Shown piece by piece: positions 31,880-40,665 of a stretch of 64,000 nucleotides of DNA. The stretch is from Nonomuraea indica (GTDB lineage Bacteria; Actinomycetota; Actinomycetes; Streptosporangiales; Streptosporangiaceae). A program made the position numbers and the translations under genes. The stretch lies in contig NZ_KZ559477.1 in NCBI RefSeq assembly GCF_002850745.1, forward strand, positions 169,393-233,392, given 5' to 3'. Position 1 is the first letter of the stretch, and each line of letters starts with the position of its first letter. Below the pieces are notes generated by a model. That model made no database searches and had not been told where the DNA came from. It saw nothing but the letters and a program-made list of their open reading frames with translations.

Positions 31880-33098
31880 CGTCCGGGAGGGGGCGCCGGC
31901 GCGTCCGGGCCAGGGAGACGTAGATCTCCTCGAACCTCGTCACCGTGCGCACCCGGTCGTGGGTGGCCGCGACGGCGCGGCAGACGCCCCCCATCGCGTC
32001 CGACGCCTCCTCCGCGAGCGTCCCGGCCAGCCGGCGGGCCAGGGCGCGGACGTCGCCCGGGGCGTACAGGTGGCCGGTGCGGCCCGGCAGCACCAGCCGG
32101 CCGGGCGCGCCGGATCCGGCCGCCACGACGGGCAGGCCGCTGGCGAGCGCCTCCAGCGTCGCGGCGCTCTCGGAGCCGGCGGCGCCCGGTACGGCGAGGA
32201 CGTCGGCCGCGGCGTAGAGCAGGGGCAGCGTCTCCTCGGGGACGGGATCCAGGACGTGCACCCGGCCGGTCAGGCCGCACCGGCGCGCCAGCCGTTGCAG
32301 CCGGGCCCGCCGGGGCCCTCCGCCGACGAGGACGGCCTGGACGTCGAGGCGGCGGCACACGTACGCCAGCGCCCGGATCAGGTCCTCCTGCCTCGCGCGC
32401 GCGTCCAGCCGGCCGACCGAAAGGACCGTGGCGCGGTCGGGCAGGCCGAGCAGGCCGCGGGCCCGCGAGCGCGGCTCCTCCGGCGGCCGGAACCGGCTGA
32501 GGTCGACGCCGCCCGGCACCGTCTCGACGGGCCTGGCCAGCCCGGCGGCGGCGAGCAGCCGGGCCGCCGCTTCGGTGGGCGCCGTGACGTGGCCGGCGAG
32601 GCCGAAGGCCCGGACGGCGTCACGCCACGTCAGGCGGGCGGCCACGGACGTGGGCTCCGGCAGGGGCTCGGCCGAGGCCACCACCGGGACGCCCTGCGCG
32701 CGGGCCGCGCCGAGCACCGCGCGGGCCACGGCGGACGCGCCGTGCACGTGGGCCACGTCCGGCGCGATCCGCCCGACCAGCAGCTCGGTCAGCCGCCGGA
32801 CTGGCCCGGTCAGGAGCGGCGGCAGGGCCGTCCGTCCCGCCCGGGAGCCGGGCAGGGGCACCGAGCGCAGCCGGTACACCATGACGTCGCCCTCCCGCCC
32901 GGCCCGCGGCGGCCCGTGCCGGGACCGGCACACCACGTGGACGTCGTGGCCGCGCGCGGCCAGCTCGCCGGGAAGCCCGCGGACGGACAGCGCCGTGCCG
33001 CCCACCTCTGGAGGGTAGGCGTCGGCGCCGATGAGCACGCGCAGCGGCTGACCGCCGGCTGCGCCGTCGTCTGCCGCATGGAGAAAGGCCGGGTGCAT
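31809..33098 (-). CDS. GT4-type glycosyltransferase
   Basis: 429 residues of a GT-B enzyme: N-terminal VLIGADAYPPEVGGTALSVRGLPGELAARGHDVHVVC, linker VPGGVDLSRFRPP, then TVLSVGRLDARARQEDLIRAL and the donor site region with SESAATLEALASGLPVVAA. ATG 33098 was chosen for its GGAAGAGG RBS; the frame extends further upstream without one. The C-terminal tail is Pro/Arg-rich and overlaps the methyltransferase gene on the other strand. It may glycosylate the aromatic product, or belong to cell-surface metabolism with the DedA gene; the sequence does not decide. Confidence 0.85.
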   Translation of the reverse strand: MHPAFLHAADDGAAGGQPLRVLIGADAYPPEVGGTALSVRGLPGELAARGHDVHVVCRSRHGPPRAGREGDVMVYRLRSVPLPGSRAGRTALPPLLTGPVRRLTELLVGRIAPDVAHVHGASAVARAVLGAARAQGVPVVASAEPLPEPTSVAARLTWRDAVRAFGLAGHVTAPTEAAARLLAAAGLARPVETVPGGVDLSRFRPPEEPRSRARGLLGLPDRATVLSVGRLDARARQEDLIRALAYVCRRLDVQAVLVGGGPRRARLQRLARRCGLTGRVHVLDPVPEETLPLLYAAADVLAVPGAAGSESAATLEALASGLPVVAAGSGAPGRLVLPGRTGHLYAPGDVRALARRLAGTLAEEASDAMGGVCRAVAATHDRVRTVTRFEEIYVSLARTRRRPLPDVRTSCPPPAPGTPAPARRSGGPW

Positions 33099-33241
33099 AT
33101 CCTCTTCCTTCTGCTCGGAAATACCGAAAAGGAGGTGGATTGGGGGAAATATCCCTGTCGGAGTCGGCTGAGCGGACATCGTCATTCCGGGTGGGGATGT
33201 CACCGGGCGGAGCTCCGGCAGCGCCTGCTCCGGATCGTCTC

Positions 33242-33253
33242 CCACGATCGTGG
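33242..33253. promoter_or_regulatory. 12-bp perfect palindrome in the GT / DedA divergent region
   Basis: CCACGATCGTGG lies in the 361-bp region between the GT4 start and the DedA start. The region also has a TATGGT-like -10 near 33361 reading toward DedA. No regulator can be assigned. Confidence 0.3.
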
Positions 33254-33459
33254 AACGCGGGAGCCGGCGGCAACGGGGAGGGTCCCTGAGACCGCCCCGG
33301 GATTTCCCTGAAGCGACCCTGGAAAAACCGGCGTCGTTCATCCCGGCGGGATATACCTGCCTATGGTGGGGGAGAAATCATCGCGCAGTCCGTGCCGCCT
33401 GCTCCGAGAGCATCCGAAACGATGGGAATTCACCTGATGACGTCGTCGCCGTCGCCGGC

Positions 33460-34119
33460 ATGGGCGGTCCCCGGCACGTGACCCGGATCCTCGACTTCCT
33501 GAGCGGCCTGCCTCCGATGGTGCTCTGCGCGGCCACCACGCTCTTCATGTGCGTGGAGACCTCGCTGCTCGTCGGGCTGTTCGTCCCCGGCGACGCGGTG
33601 GTCCTGCTGGCCGGGTCGGCCGCCGACTCGCCGGCACGCCTCGCCCTCGTCGTCGCGGCCGCCACCGCCGGCTGCCTCGCGGGGGAGACGCTCGGCTACC
33701 TGATCGGACGCCGCTTCGGCCCGGCCGTCCGCCGCGGCCGGGTCGGCCGGCGGGTCGGCGCCGTCAACTGGGCGCGGGCCGAGAGCTACCTCGTGCGCCG
33801 CGGCGGGCCCGCCGTCTTCGGGTCGCGGTTCGTCACCGTGGTGCACGCCCTGGTCCCCGTCGTCGCCGGGACGCTGGCCATGCCGTACCGGCGGTTCATC
33901 GCCTGGGCGGCCCCCGCCGCGCTCGTGTGGTCGTGCCTGTACGCCGGGGCGGGGATGGCCCTCGGCGTCTCCTACCGCGAGTTCGGGTCCGGCCTCGGGG
34001 CCTGGAGCTGGCTGGTGCCGCCCGTGATCGTGGGCTGCGTGGTCGGGTTCCGGCTGCTGCTGCGACGCCTCCGCCGCCCGGCGGGCCGCGAGGCGGACCG
34101 GCCGCCCGGCTCGGCCTGA
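33460..34119 (+). CDS. DedA-family (SNARE-associated/VTT) membrane protein
   Basis: 219 residues with the family sequences ETSLLVGLFVPGDAVVLLAGSAAD, GETLGYLIGRRFG and GGPAVFGSRFVTVVHALVPVVAGTLAMPYRRF, and four to five membrane helices. DedA proteins are now seen as lipid-carrier or lipid transporters/scramblases of the cytoplasmic membrane. I chose ATG 33460, which starts just ahead of the first helix. The gene has no operon partner on its strand. Confidence 0.87.
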   Translation: MGGPRHVTRILDFLSGLPPMVLCAATTLFMCVETSLLVGLFVPGDAVVLLAGSAADSPARLALVVAAATAGCLAGETLGYLIGRRFGPAVRRGRVGRRVGAVNWARAESYLVRRGGPAVFGSRFVTVVHALVPVVAGTLAMPYRRFIAWAAPAALVWSCLYAGAGMALGVSYREFGSGLGAWSWLVPPVIVGCVVGFRLLLRRLRRPAGREADRPPGSA

Positions 34120-34167
34120 ACGCCGGGCGCCGCCCGCCACCGGCCCGGGCCTCCTCCCCGAGGCGGC

Positions 34168-37100
34168 TCAGGAGGCCAGGAGGAGGCGGACCGGGCCGAA
34201 CAGGCCGGTGCTGCGCTGGCCCGGGAAGACGAAGTGCGTCGGGCTCACCTCGTCCAGGTAGGGGCCGAGGGTGCCGAGGACGAGCACCTCGATCGTGTTG
34301 TCGCCGTCGTCCAGCCGGACGTCGAAGGTGTACGGCGAGCACACCCTGATCCCGCACGGCCGCCCGTTCACCGTCACCTCGGCCGTGCCGCGGACCCGGC
34401 CCAGGTCGACCAGGCCGGGCCCCGCCGCCGCGCGGACCGTGGTGCGGTAGCGGACGCCGCCGCTGTAGCCCTCCAGCCCGTGGTCCTCCCAGTCGCCGAG
34501 CCGCATGCGGCCCGGCCCGCAGGCGAACCGGACGGGCCCGGACAGCGCCGCCCCCGCCTGCGCGCCGGGGACCGTCGTCACCCACAGCTCGTCGCCGCGG
34601 ACCTCCACCGGCCCGGCCGCGTCCACCTCGATCCCGGTCACGCCGGGCGGCGGGTCGAACAGCAGACGCTCGACCCCCGGCCGGCTGCCCGGCACCGCGA
34701 ACACGGCGGGCAGCGCCGTCGGGCGCCCGTCCAGCCAGCCGGCCTCGGGCAGCGGGTGCGGCCGCGTGCGCAGCCACAGGGCGGCCGGATCGCCGTGCTG
34801 GCGCCTCCGCACCCGGACGCCCGCCGCCCAGCCCGGGCCGGACACGGCCAGCCCGTCGGTCAGCACCCAGCCGTCCGACTCCACCGTGATCGTGTTGTCG
34901 CCCGGCCGCAGCAGGTGGGCGACGTCGTAGCGGCGCACGCGGGGGATGTCCGCCTCGGCGTACGGGTCGAAGCCGCCCTGCCTGCCCGCCTCCTCGCCGT
35001 TGACCAGCACCCGGCAGAACGCGGTCGAGGCCACCTGGAGCACCTCGTACGGCGGCCCGCCCACGCGCACGGTCGTCTCCAGCGGCGAGCCGGCGATCCA
35101 CTCCGGCCACGCCGCGTCGGCCGGATCGGCCAGCAGGCAGACGTGCGCGCGCAGGTCGTGCTCCTCGTCCGGGACGAGCAGCAGGTCCAGCGCGTACGTC
35201 CCGGGCGGCACCGGCGCGCGCGAGACGGCGGCGTACCCGGCGTCGTTGAGGGGCACCTCCGCGCCGTCCAGCCGGACGGTCTTCGCCGCGCCGGCGCCGA
35301 CCGCCAGCCAGCCGCCGGGCCCCGGCGGCACGGTGAGCACGCTGCGGAAGCGGGCCCGCCCGCCGGCGGGGACCGGGCCGAAGGCGAGGAACTCCACCGG
35401 CACGTGCCCCTTCGGGCCGAGCGTCGGGCGATGGATCGGGTCCTTGCGCAGCCCGCGCGAGGCCGACCAGACGGCCGGGGTCCACGGCCCGTCGTCCACC
35501 CGCTGCTCGCCGCGCGGGCCGAAGGTGGCGTGCACCGGCTCGCCGTCCGGCGTCCGCAGCGTCCAGCGCTCCACGGCCGCCCGGGCGCCGAAGTCCGACC
35601 AGGTGTCGTCCAGGGTCGGCACCAGCTCGACGTCCCACTCGTCGCCGAGGTCGACCGCGGCGTGGTACGACGGGCGGGGCGGCGCGGGCGCTGCCTGCCC
35701 GCCCGGCCCCCCGCCCGTCTGTCCGCCGCCGAACACCAGCAGCGCGGCGGGGCCGTCGTCGAACGGCACGACCACCTCCACCGCGTCGCCGTCCACCGTG
35801 TACGGCAGCGCCCGCGTCCCGCCGCCGAACAGGCCGGCGAGCAGCGGTGTCCCGGAGACCCCTCGGACCCTGACCCGCATCTCGCGGGCGTACCGGCCGG
35901 GGTCGAAGTCGATGGCGGCGTCCAGCCAGCCCAGCTCCACGCCGCGCTCCTCGGGCCGGCCCACGCCGATCCGGCTGGCCATGGGGAACGCGGCCGTGAG
36001 GAAGACCAGCGTGGTGTCGCCGACCTCCCGGACCAGCGGCGGCACCGGCGCCTCCACCCGCCGGGGGAGCCCGGCCAGCGCCTCGCCCAGGTCCTCGCCC
36101 GACGCCGCGAAGCGGGCGGTGCCGGCGTCGAACGCGGCCCGCAGGACCGGCGCGTCCGGCAGCGCGCCCACCGCCACGAGCAGCCCGCCGCCCGCGGCGA
36201 ACTCCGCGAGCCGGGCCGCGACGTCCTCGTCCAGGGTCGTGACGGCGGGGAGCACCACGGCCCGGTAGGCCTCGGTGGAGACCGTCAGCCGCCCGTCCGC
36301 CACGGCGGCGCGGCGGACCGAGTCGTCGTCGATCACGTCGGCGTCCAGGCAGAGCCGGTCCAGCACGCCGGGCGCGGTGGCGAACCAGGCCATGTCGCCC
36401 ACGAGCTCCCGGTAGACCTCGTGCGCCCGCACCGCCTCGCCCGCCGGCTCGGCCCCGCCGTCGGCCGGGGTACCGGCCTGCGCGGTCGCGGTGGGCAGCA
36501 GGACGGCCACGTCGCAGGCGTGGCGGCCCAGCGACAGGGCCGCGCACAGGCGGGTCACGGCGTCGGCGAAGACGCGGTGGTGCCGCCAGTACGGCTGGCG
36601 CCAGTCGGTGGACGGCGGCGCCCACTCCCACCAGCCGCGCCGGGTCGTGTAGTAGACGGCGTGCGGGTTGTAGAGGGTGGCGCCCGCGCGCAGCCACGGC
36701 AGCAGCCAGTCGAGGGTCTCCTCCAGCGTGCCGCCCCAGCCGCTGGAGTGGAACGCCTCGATCCAGGTGCGCGACCGGCCGTACAGGTGGGCGAGGGAGG
36801 AGTGCAGCCGCGCGTCGCCGTGGTGGTCGGAGCCGGGGGCGCCGAACCAGCGGTGCGTACGGGCGTAGTCGGCGTAGAGGCGCACCCCGTCGACGGGATG
36901 CCCGGCGCGGGCCGGATCCTGCTGGTCGCAGCCGCCGATGAGCCCGTTGCGCCGGTGCCACTCGGCAAGCGGGCGGAAGAACGCCTCCTCCGCAAGCTCG
37001 GCGCGGGTGCGCTGGTAGGCCAGCCAGTCAGGGTCGGCCAGGGAGAACTCCGCGCCGCGCCGGGCCGCGTACTCCCGGGCGAAGGACGCCGACCAGGTCG

Positions 37101-37620
37101 GCAGGGTCGGCAGCTCGTCCTGGAACGACCCGGCGATCACCGAGCCGAACCAGTGGCCGACCCGGCGCTCGAACTCGCCGTGCACCCGGTCCAGCAGCGT
37201 GGCGCACGCCTCGCGGGACAGGTAGTCGAAGCCCCGCCTCGTGATCGACCCGTCGGCCGCCAGCCACTGCCCGGCGAAGTCCGGGTTCTCCTGGACGAGG
37301 CGGGCCTGCAGGTCGGCGCCGGAGAAGCCGAGCTGGTCGTAGAACCACAGGAAGGCGCCCAGTTCGTGCGCGTCGGCGCAGACCTGGTCGAGCAGCTCCC
37401 ACCAGGCGGGCGACAGGAAGGGCGGGTCGTCGGCGTCGGCGCCGAAGAGCGGGCCCGACGGCGCCAGGTTGAGGATGACGAGGTTGCGCACGCCTCCCGC
37501 CACCAGGCGCTCCATCTGCCAGCGCAGCCGGTCCCGGCGCAGCGGCTCGCCGCTCCACCACCAGATGGCCGCCGGGCTGTGGGAGGCGGGCGGGTCGCGC
37601 AGGACGTCGAAGAGGTTCAT
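34168..37620 (-). CDS. GH106-family alpha-L-rhamnosidase-like glycoside hydrolase
   Basis: 1,150 residues. The N-terminal catalytic barrel begins with SHSPAAIWWWSGEPLRRDRLRWQMERLVAGGVRN and includes LGFSGADLQARLVQENP, GSFQDELPTLPTWS and EAFHSSGWGGTLEETLDWL; the C-terminal half has beta-sandwich/galactose-binding-like regions (VTVNGRPCGIRVCSPYTFDV near the end). There is no signal peptide, so it acts on imported oligosaccharides. It is coupled to the permease gene by ATGA overlap and is the last gene of the rhamnoside operon with the GH78 enzyme. Family placement is by overall pattern; catalytic acids were not individually confirmed. Confidence 0.78.
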   Translation of the reverse strand: MNLFDVLRDPPASHSPAAIWWWSGEPLRRDRLRWQMERLVAGGVRNLVILNLAPSGPLFGADADDPPFLSPAWWELLDQVCADAHELGAFLWFYDQLGFSGADLQARLVQENPDFAGQWLAADGSITRRGFDYLSREACATLLDRVHGEFERRVGHWFGSVIAGSFQDELPTLPTWSASFAREYAARRGAEFSLADPDWLAYQRTRAELAEEAFFRPLAEWHRRNGLIGGCDQQDPARAGHPVDGVRLYADYARTHRWFGAPGSDHHGDARLHSSLAHLYGRSRTWIEAFHSSGWGGTLEETLDWLLPWLRAGATLYNPHAVYYTTRRGWWEWAPPSTDWRQPYWRHHRVFADAVTRLCAALSLGRHACDVAVLLPTATAQAGTPADGGAEPAGEAVRAHEVYRELVGDMAWFATAPGVLDRLCLDADVIDDDSVRRAAVADGRLTVSTEAYRAVVLPAVTTLDEDVAARLAEFAAGGGLLVAVGALPDAPVLRAAFDAGTARFAASGEDLGEALAGLPRRVEAPVPPLVREVGDTTLVFLTAAFPMASRIGVGRPEERGVELGWLDAAIDFDPGRYAREMRVRVRGVSGTPLLAGLFGGGTRALPYTVDGDAVEVVVPFDDGPAALLVFGGGQTGGGPGGQAAPAPPRPSYHAAVDLGDEWDVELVPTLDDTWSDFGARAAVERWTLRTPDGEPVHATFGPRGEQRVDDGPWTPAVWSASRGLRKDPIHRPTLGPKGHVPVEFLAFGPVPAGGRARFRSVLTVPPGPGGWLAVGAGAAKTVRLDGAEVPLNDAGYAAVSRAPVPPGTYALDLLLVPDEEHDLRAHVCLLADPADAAWPEWIAGSPLETTVRVGGPPYEVLQVASTAFCRVLVNGEEAGRQGGFDPYAEADIPRVRRYDVAHLLRPGDNTITVESDGWVLTDGLAVSGPGWAAGVRVRRRQHGDPAALWLRTRPHPLPEAGWLDGRPTALPAVFAVPGSRPGVERLLFDPPPGVTGIEVDAAGPVEVRGDELWVTTVPGAQAGAALSGPVRFACGPGRMRLGDWEDHGLEGYSGGVRYRTTVRAAAGPGLVDLGRVRGTAEVTVNGRPCGIRVCSPYTFDVRLDDGDNTIEVLVLGTLGPYLDEVSPTHFVFPGQRSTGLFGPVRLLLAS

Positions 37621-38429
37621 CCCTTGAGCCCGCTGGAGAAGCCCTTGATGACGTAGCGCTGGAGCAGCAGGAAGATCAGCACGATCGGCAGCGCGCCGAG
37701 GACCAGCCCGGCGAAGACCAGGCCGTGGTCGGAGACGTACTGGCCGACGAAGGCGAAGACGCTCACCGGGACCGTCTCGAACCCGGAGCCGCCCAGGTAC
37801 AGCAGCGGGGTGAAGAAGTCGTTCCAGACGAAGACGGCGTTGAGGATCAGCACCGTGCCGGTGATCGGCCGCAGCAGCGGGAAGACCACGCGGGTGAAGG
37901 CGGTCAGATGGGAGGCCCCGTCGATCTGGGCGGCGCTGGCGTAGTCGCGGGGCAGCGCGCGGATGAAACCGGTGTAGAGGAACACGGTGAAGGGGAGCTG
38001 GATGCCGGTGTAGAAGAGGATCATCCCGGTGTGCGTGCCGAGCAGGCCGAGATCGTTGACCAGCTCGTAGAGCGGGATCATGCCGAGCTGGAACGGCAGC
38101 ACGATGCCCAGCAGGAACAGGATGTACAGGCCGTAGCCCAGCCGGCTGTGCGCCCGCGCCAGGAAGTAGGCGGCGAACGAGCCGAGCGCCACCAGCGCGA
38201 CCAGGCTGACCACGGTGATCACCGTGCTGTTGACCAGCGACGGCCCGAGCGCCGCGGCCGACCACGCCTTGCCGAAGTTGTCCAGGGTGGGCGGGGCTGG
38301 CAGGGCCAGCGGGGTCTGCGAGATCTGCGCGGGGTCCTTCAGCGACAGCGAGATCAGGATGTAGACGGGGAACATGAACGCGACCGCCACCGCGACCATG
38401 ACGATCTCCAGCACGAACGTCCTTCTCAC
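37617..38429 (-). CDS. Sugar ABC transporter permease, MalG type
   Basis: 270 residues, six membrane helices, with the EAA loop ALPRDYASAAQIDGASHLTAFTRVVFPLLRP. CUT1-type inner-membrane component. It starts at GTG 38429, overlapping the preceding permease stop, and its own stop overlaps the GH106 ATG. No ATPase gene lies in the locus; CUT1 systems of actinomycetes commonly share an MsiK-type ATPase. Confidence 0.94.
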   Translation of the reverse strand: MRRTFVLEIVMVAVAVAFMFPVYILISLSLKDPAQISQTPLALPAPPTLDNFGKAWSAAALGPSLVNSTVITVVSLVALVALGSFAAYFLARAHSRLGYGLYILFLLGIVLPFQLGMIPLYELVNDLGLLGTHTGMILFYTGIQLPFTVFLYTGFIRALPRDYASAAQIDGASHLTAFTRVVFPLLRPITGTVLILNAVFVWNDFFTPLLYLGGSGFETVPVSVFAFVGQYVSDHGLVFAGLVLGALPIVLIFLLLQRYVIKGFSSGLKG

Positions 38430-39358
38430 GAGGCCACCTCCCGGCTGCGCAGATAGGAGATCTGGACGAGGGAGACCGCCGCCACGAACAGCGCCAGGAC
38501 CAGCGCGATCGCGGTGCTGTAGCCGAACTTGCCGAACACGAACGCCTGCTTGTACAGCACCGTGGACAGCGTCTCGGTGGCGTAGCCGGGGCCGCCGTTC
38601 GTCGCGGCGAAGACCTGGTCGAACAGCTTGAGCCCGCCGATCGTGGACAGCATCAGGTTGATCGTCACCGCGGGCGCCAGCATCGGCCAGGTGACGTAGC
38701 GGAAGCGCTGGAAGGTGCCGGCGCCGTCGATCATCGCCGCCTCGTGCAGCTCCTTGGGCACTCCCTCCAGCCCGGCCAGGAAGATGACCATGGAGTACCC
38801 GGCGTACTGCCACACCACCATGCCGGCGATCGACCACAGAGCCACGGAGGGGTCGCCCAGCCAGTCGATCCGCAGGCCGAGGAGCCCGTTCAGACCGGCC
38901 GACGGGTCGGGGTTGTAGACGTACTTCCACAGGAAGGCCACCATCACGGGGCTGACGACCACGGGCGAGAAGAAGACCACCCGTAGCACGGCCCGGCTGC
39001 GCAGCCTGGCGTGCACGCCGAGTGCCAGCAGCAGCCCCACGCCGTTCTGCACGGCCACGATCGCCAGGGTCAGCAGCAGCGTGTTGCCGATCGAGCCCAT
39101 GGCCTGCTCGTCGTCCAGCAGCGCCAGGAAGTTGGCCGCTCCGACGAAGGACATGTCCTGCCCGATGCCGCTCCAGTCGGTGAAGGCGTACACCACGCCG
39201 GCGGCGGCCGGGTAGAGCACCACCGCCGCGTAGACCAGCAGGGCCGGCGCGGCGAACAGCCAGGACGGGGAGGAGGCGCTGAAGCGCCGCAGCCCGCCCG
39301 GCCGCGCGGCGGGGGCCGGGCGCGACCGGGGCGGCTTGTCGACAGTCAGATGAGTCAC
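38426..39358 (-). CDS. Sugar ABC transporter permease, MalF type
   Basis: 310 residues with six membrane helices and the EAA loop GVPKELHEAAMIDGAGTFQRFRYVTWPMLAP. It pairs with the MalG-type permease. The GTG start at 39358 overlaps the stop of the solute-binding protein gene (GTGA). Confidence 0.94.
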   Translation of the reverse strand: MTHLTVDKPPRSRPAPAARPGGLRRFSASSPSWLFAAPALLVYAAVVLYPAAAGVVYAFTDWSGIGQDMSFVGAANFLALLDDEQAMGSIGNTLLLTLAIVAVQNGVGLLLALGVHARLRSRAVLRVVFFSPVVVSPVMVAFLWKYVYNPDPSAGLNGLLGLRIDWLGDPSVALWSIAGMVVWQYAGYSMVIFLAGLEGVPKELHEAAMIDGAGTFQRFRYVTWPMLAPAVTINLMLSTIGGLKLFDQVFAATNGGPGYATETLSTVLYKQAFVFGKFGYSTAIALVLALFVAAVSLVQISYLRSREVAS

Positions 39359-40665
39359 TTGCGGTACGCCTCGTCCATCTTCTTCAGCGCCTCGTCCACC
39401 GTCGCCTTGCCGGAGAGCAGCTCCTGGACCACCGCGAAGTGGACCGGCTGCACCTCGGCGTTGGGCCAGCGCTGGTCCATGAACGGCACCGCGCGGTCCT
39501 TGGTGAACGGCAGGAACGACTCCACCGCCGGGTCGATGGTCGAGCCGGCGTCCTGGGTGAGCGGGATCGCGGAGATCGCCTTGGCCCAGGCGTTGATGTT
39601 CTCCTGCTTGCCGAGGAAGTCGACGAACGCCTTGGCCTCCTCGACGTTCTTGCCCTTGGCGTTGACGCCCAGCCCGACGACCACGCCTGCGGGGATCCAC
39701 ACGGACGCCGCGTCGTCGGCCCCGGGCAGCGGGAACATCGACAGGTCGTCCGGCGAGGAGGCGGCCTTGCGGAAGTCCGGCAGCACGGCCGACACCTGGA
39801 TCGCCATGGCCGCCTTGCCGGTGGCGACCATGGAGGTCTGCTGCTCGAACGTGGTGCCGTTCGGGTTGTCGTTGAAGAAGCCGCGCTTCTGCAGCTCCAG
39901 GTACATCTCCATGGCCTGGCGCCAGCCGGAGTCGGCGAAGCTGGCCTGCCCGGCGAGCTGCTTGTCGTCGAAGGTCGGGTCCTTGGCGTAGACGGTCGAG
40001 GGGACCAGCGCGTACGTGATGAGCTGGGTGACCCACGGTGTCTGCGCGCCCAGCGCGATGGGCACCACACCGGCCTTCTTCAGCTTGCCGCACAGCGCCA
40101 GGAACTCGCTCCACGTGGTCGGCGGCTGCTCGACGCCGGCCTTCTCGAAGACCTTCTTGTTGTAGACCGCGCCGATGACCGAGGACCCGGCCGAGTACAT
40201 GTAGGTCTTGCCGTCGAGCTGGAAGGCCGGCTTGAACCCGGTGGGGATCGTCGCCGCCCATGCCTGCGCGGACAGGTCGGCCAACAGCCCGGCCCCGGCG
40301 ATCTGGCTCATCGACATCGCGCTGCCGTTGCCGGGATACACCACGTGCAGGTCGGGCGCGTTGCCCGCGCCGAGCTGGGTGCGCAGCGAGGTCTGCACCT
40401 GGTCGGTGGGCGCGTAGGAGGGTGTCAGCCGCACCGACGGCTTGGCCTGCTGGTAGCCGGCCAGCACGGCGTCCATCGGCGCCTTCTGGTCGGACACCCC
40501 GACGAACTTCAGCTCGGTCGCGCTCTGGCCACCGGTGGTGGTGGTCGTGGTCTGCGGCCGGGTCGAGCAGGCGGTGGTGGCGACCGCGGCCGCGGCGAGG
40601 CCGCCCATCATGCGGAAGAACTGGGCGCGGCTCACCCGGGCGTTGCGCAGGTCGGTCATGGTCAT
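39355..40665 (-). CDS. Sugar ABC transporter solute-binding lipoprotein
   Basis: 436 residues with a twin-Arg-less lipoprotein leader (RAQFFRMMGGLAAAAVATTAC, lipobox Cys near 33), a Thr-rich linker and then the cluster 1 binding-protein fold (APDLHVVYPGN, KPAFQLDGKTYMYSAGSSVIGAVYNKKVFEKAGVEQPPTTW). It captures an oligosaccharide, probably rhamnose-containing given the two rhamnosidases flanking the transporter. Two ATGs two codons apart (40665, 40659) are possible. It overlaps the GH78 stop by 4 nt. Confidence 0.93.
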   Translation of the reverse strand: MTMTDLRNARVSRAQFFRMMGGLAAAAVATTACSTRPQTTTTTTGGQSATELKFVGVSDQKAPMDAVLAGYQQAKPSVRLTPSYAPTDQVQTSLRTQLGAGNAPDLHVVYPGNGSAMSMSQIAGAGLLADLSAQAWAATIPTGFKPAFQLDGKTYMYSAGSSVIGAVYNKKVFEKAGVEQPPTTWSEFLALCGKLKKAGVVPIALGAQTPWVTQLITYALVPSTVYAKDPTFDDKQLAGQASFADSGWRQAMEMYLELQKRGFFNDNPNGTTFEQQTSMVATGKAAMAIQVSAVLPDFRKAASSPDDLSMFPLPGADDAASVWIPAGVVVGLGVNAKGKNVEEAKAFVDFLGKQENINAWAKAISAIPLTQDAGSTIDPAVESFLPFTKDRAVPFMDQRWPNAEVQPVHFAVVQELLSGKATVDEALKKMDEAYRK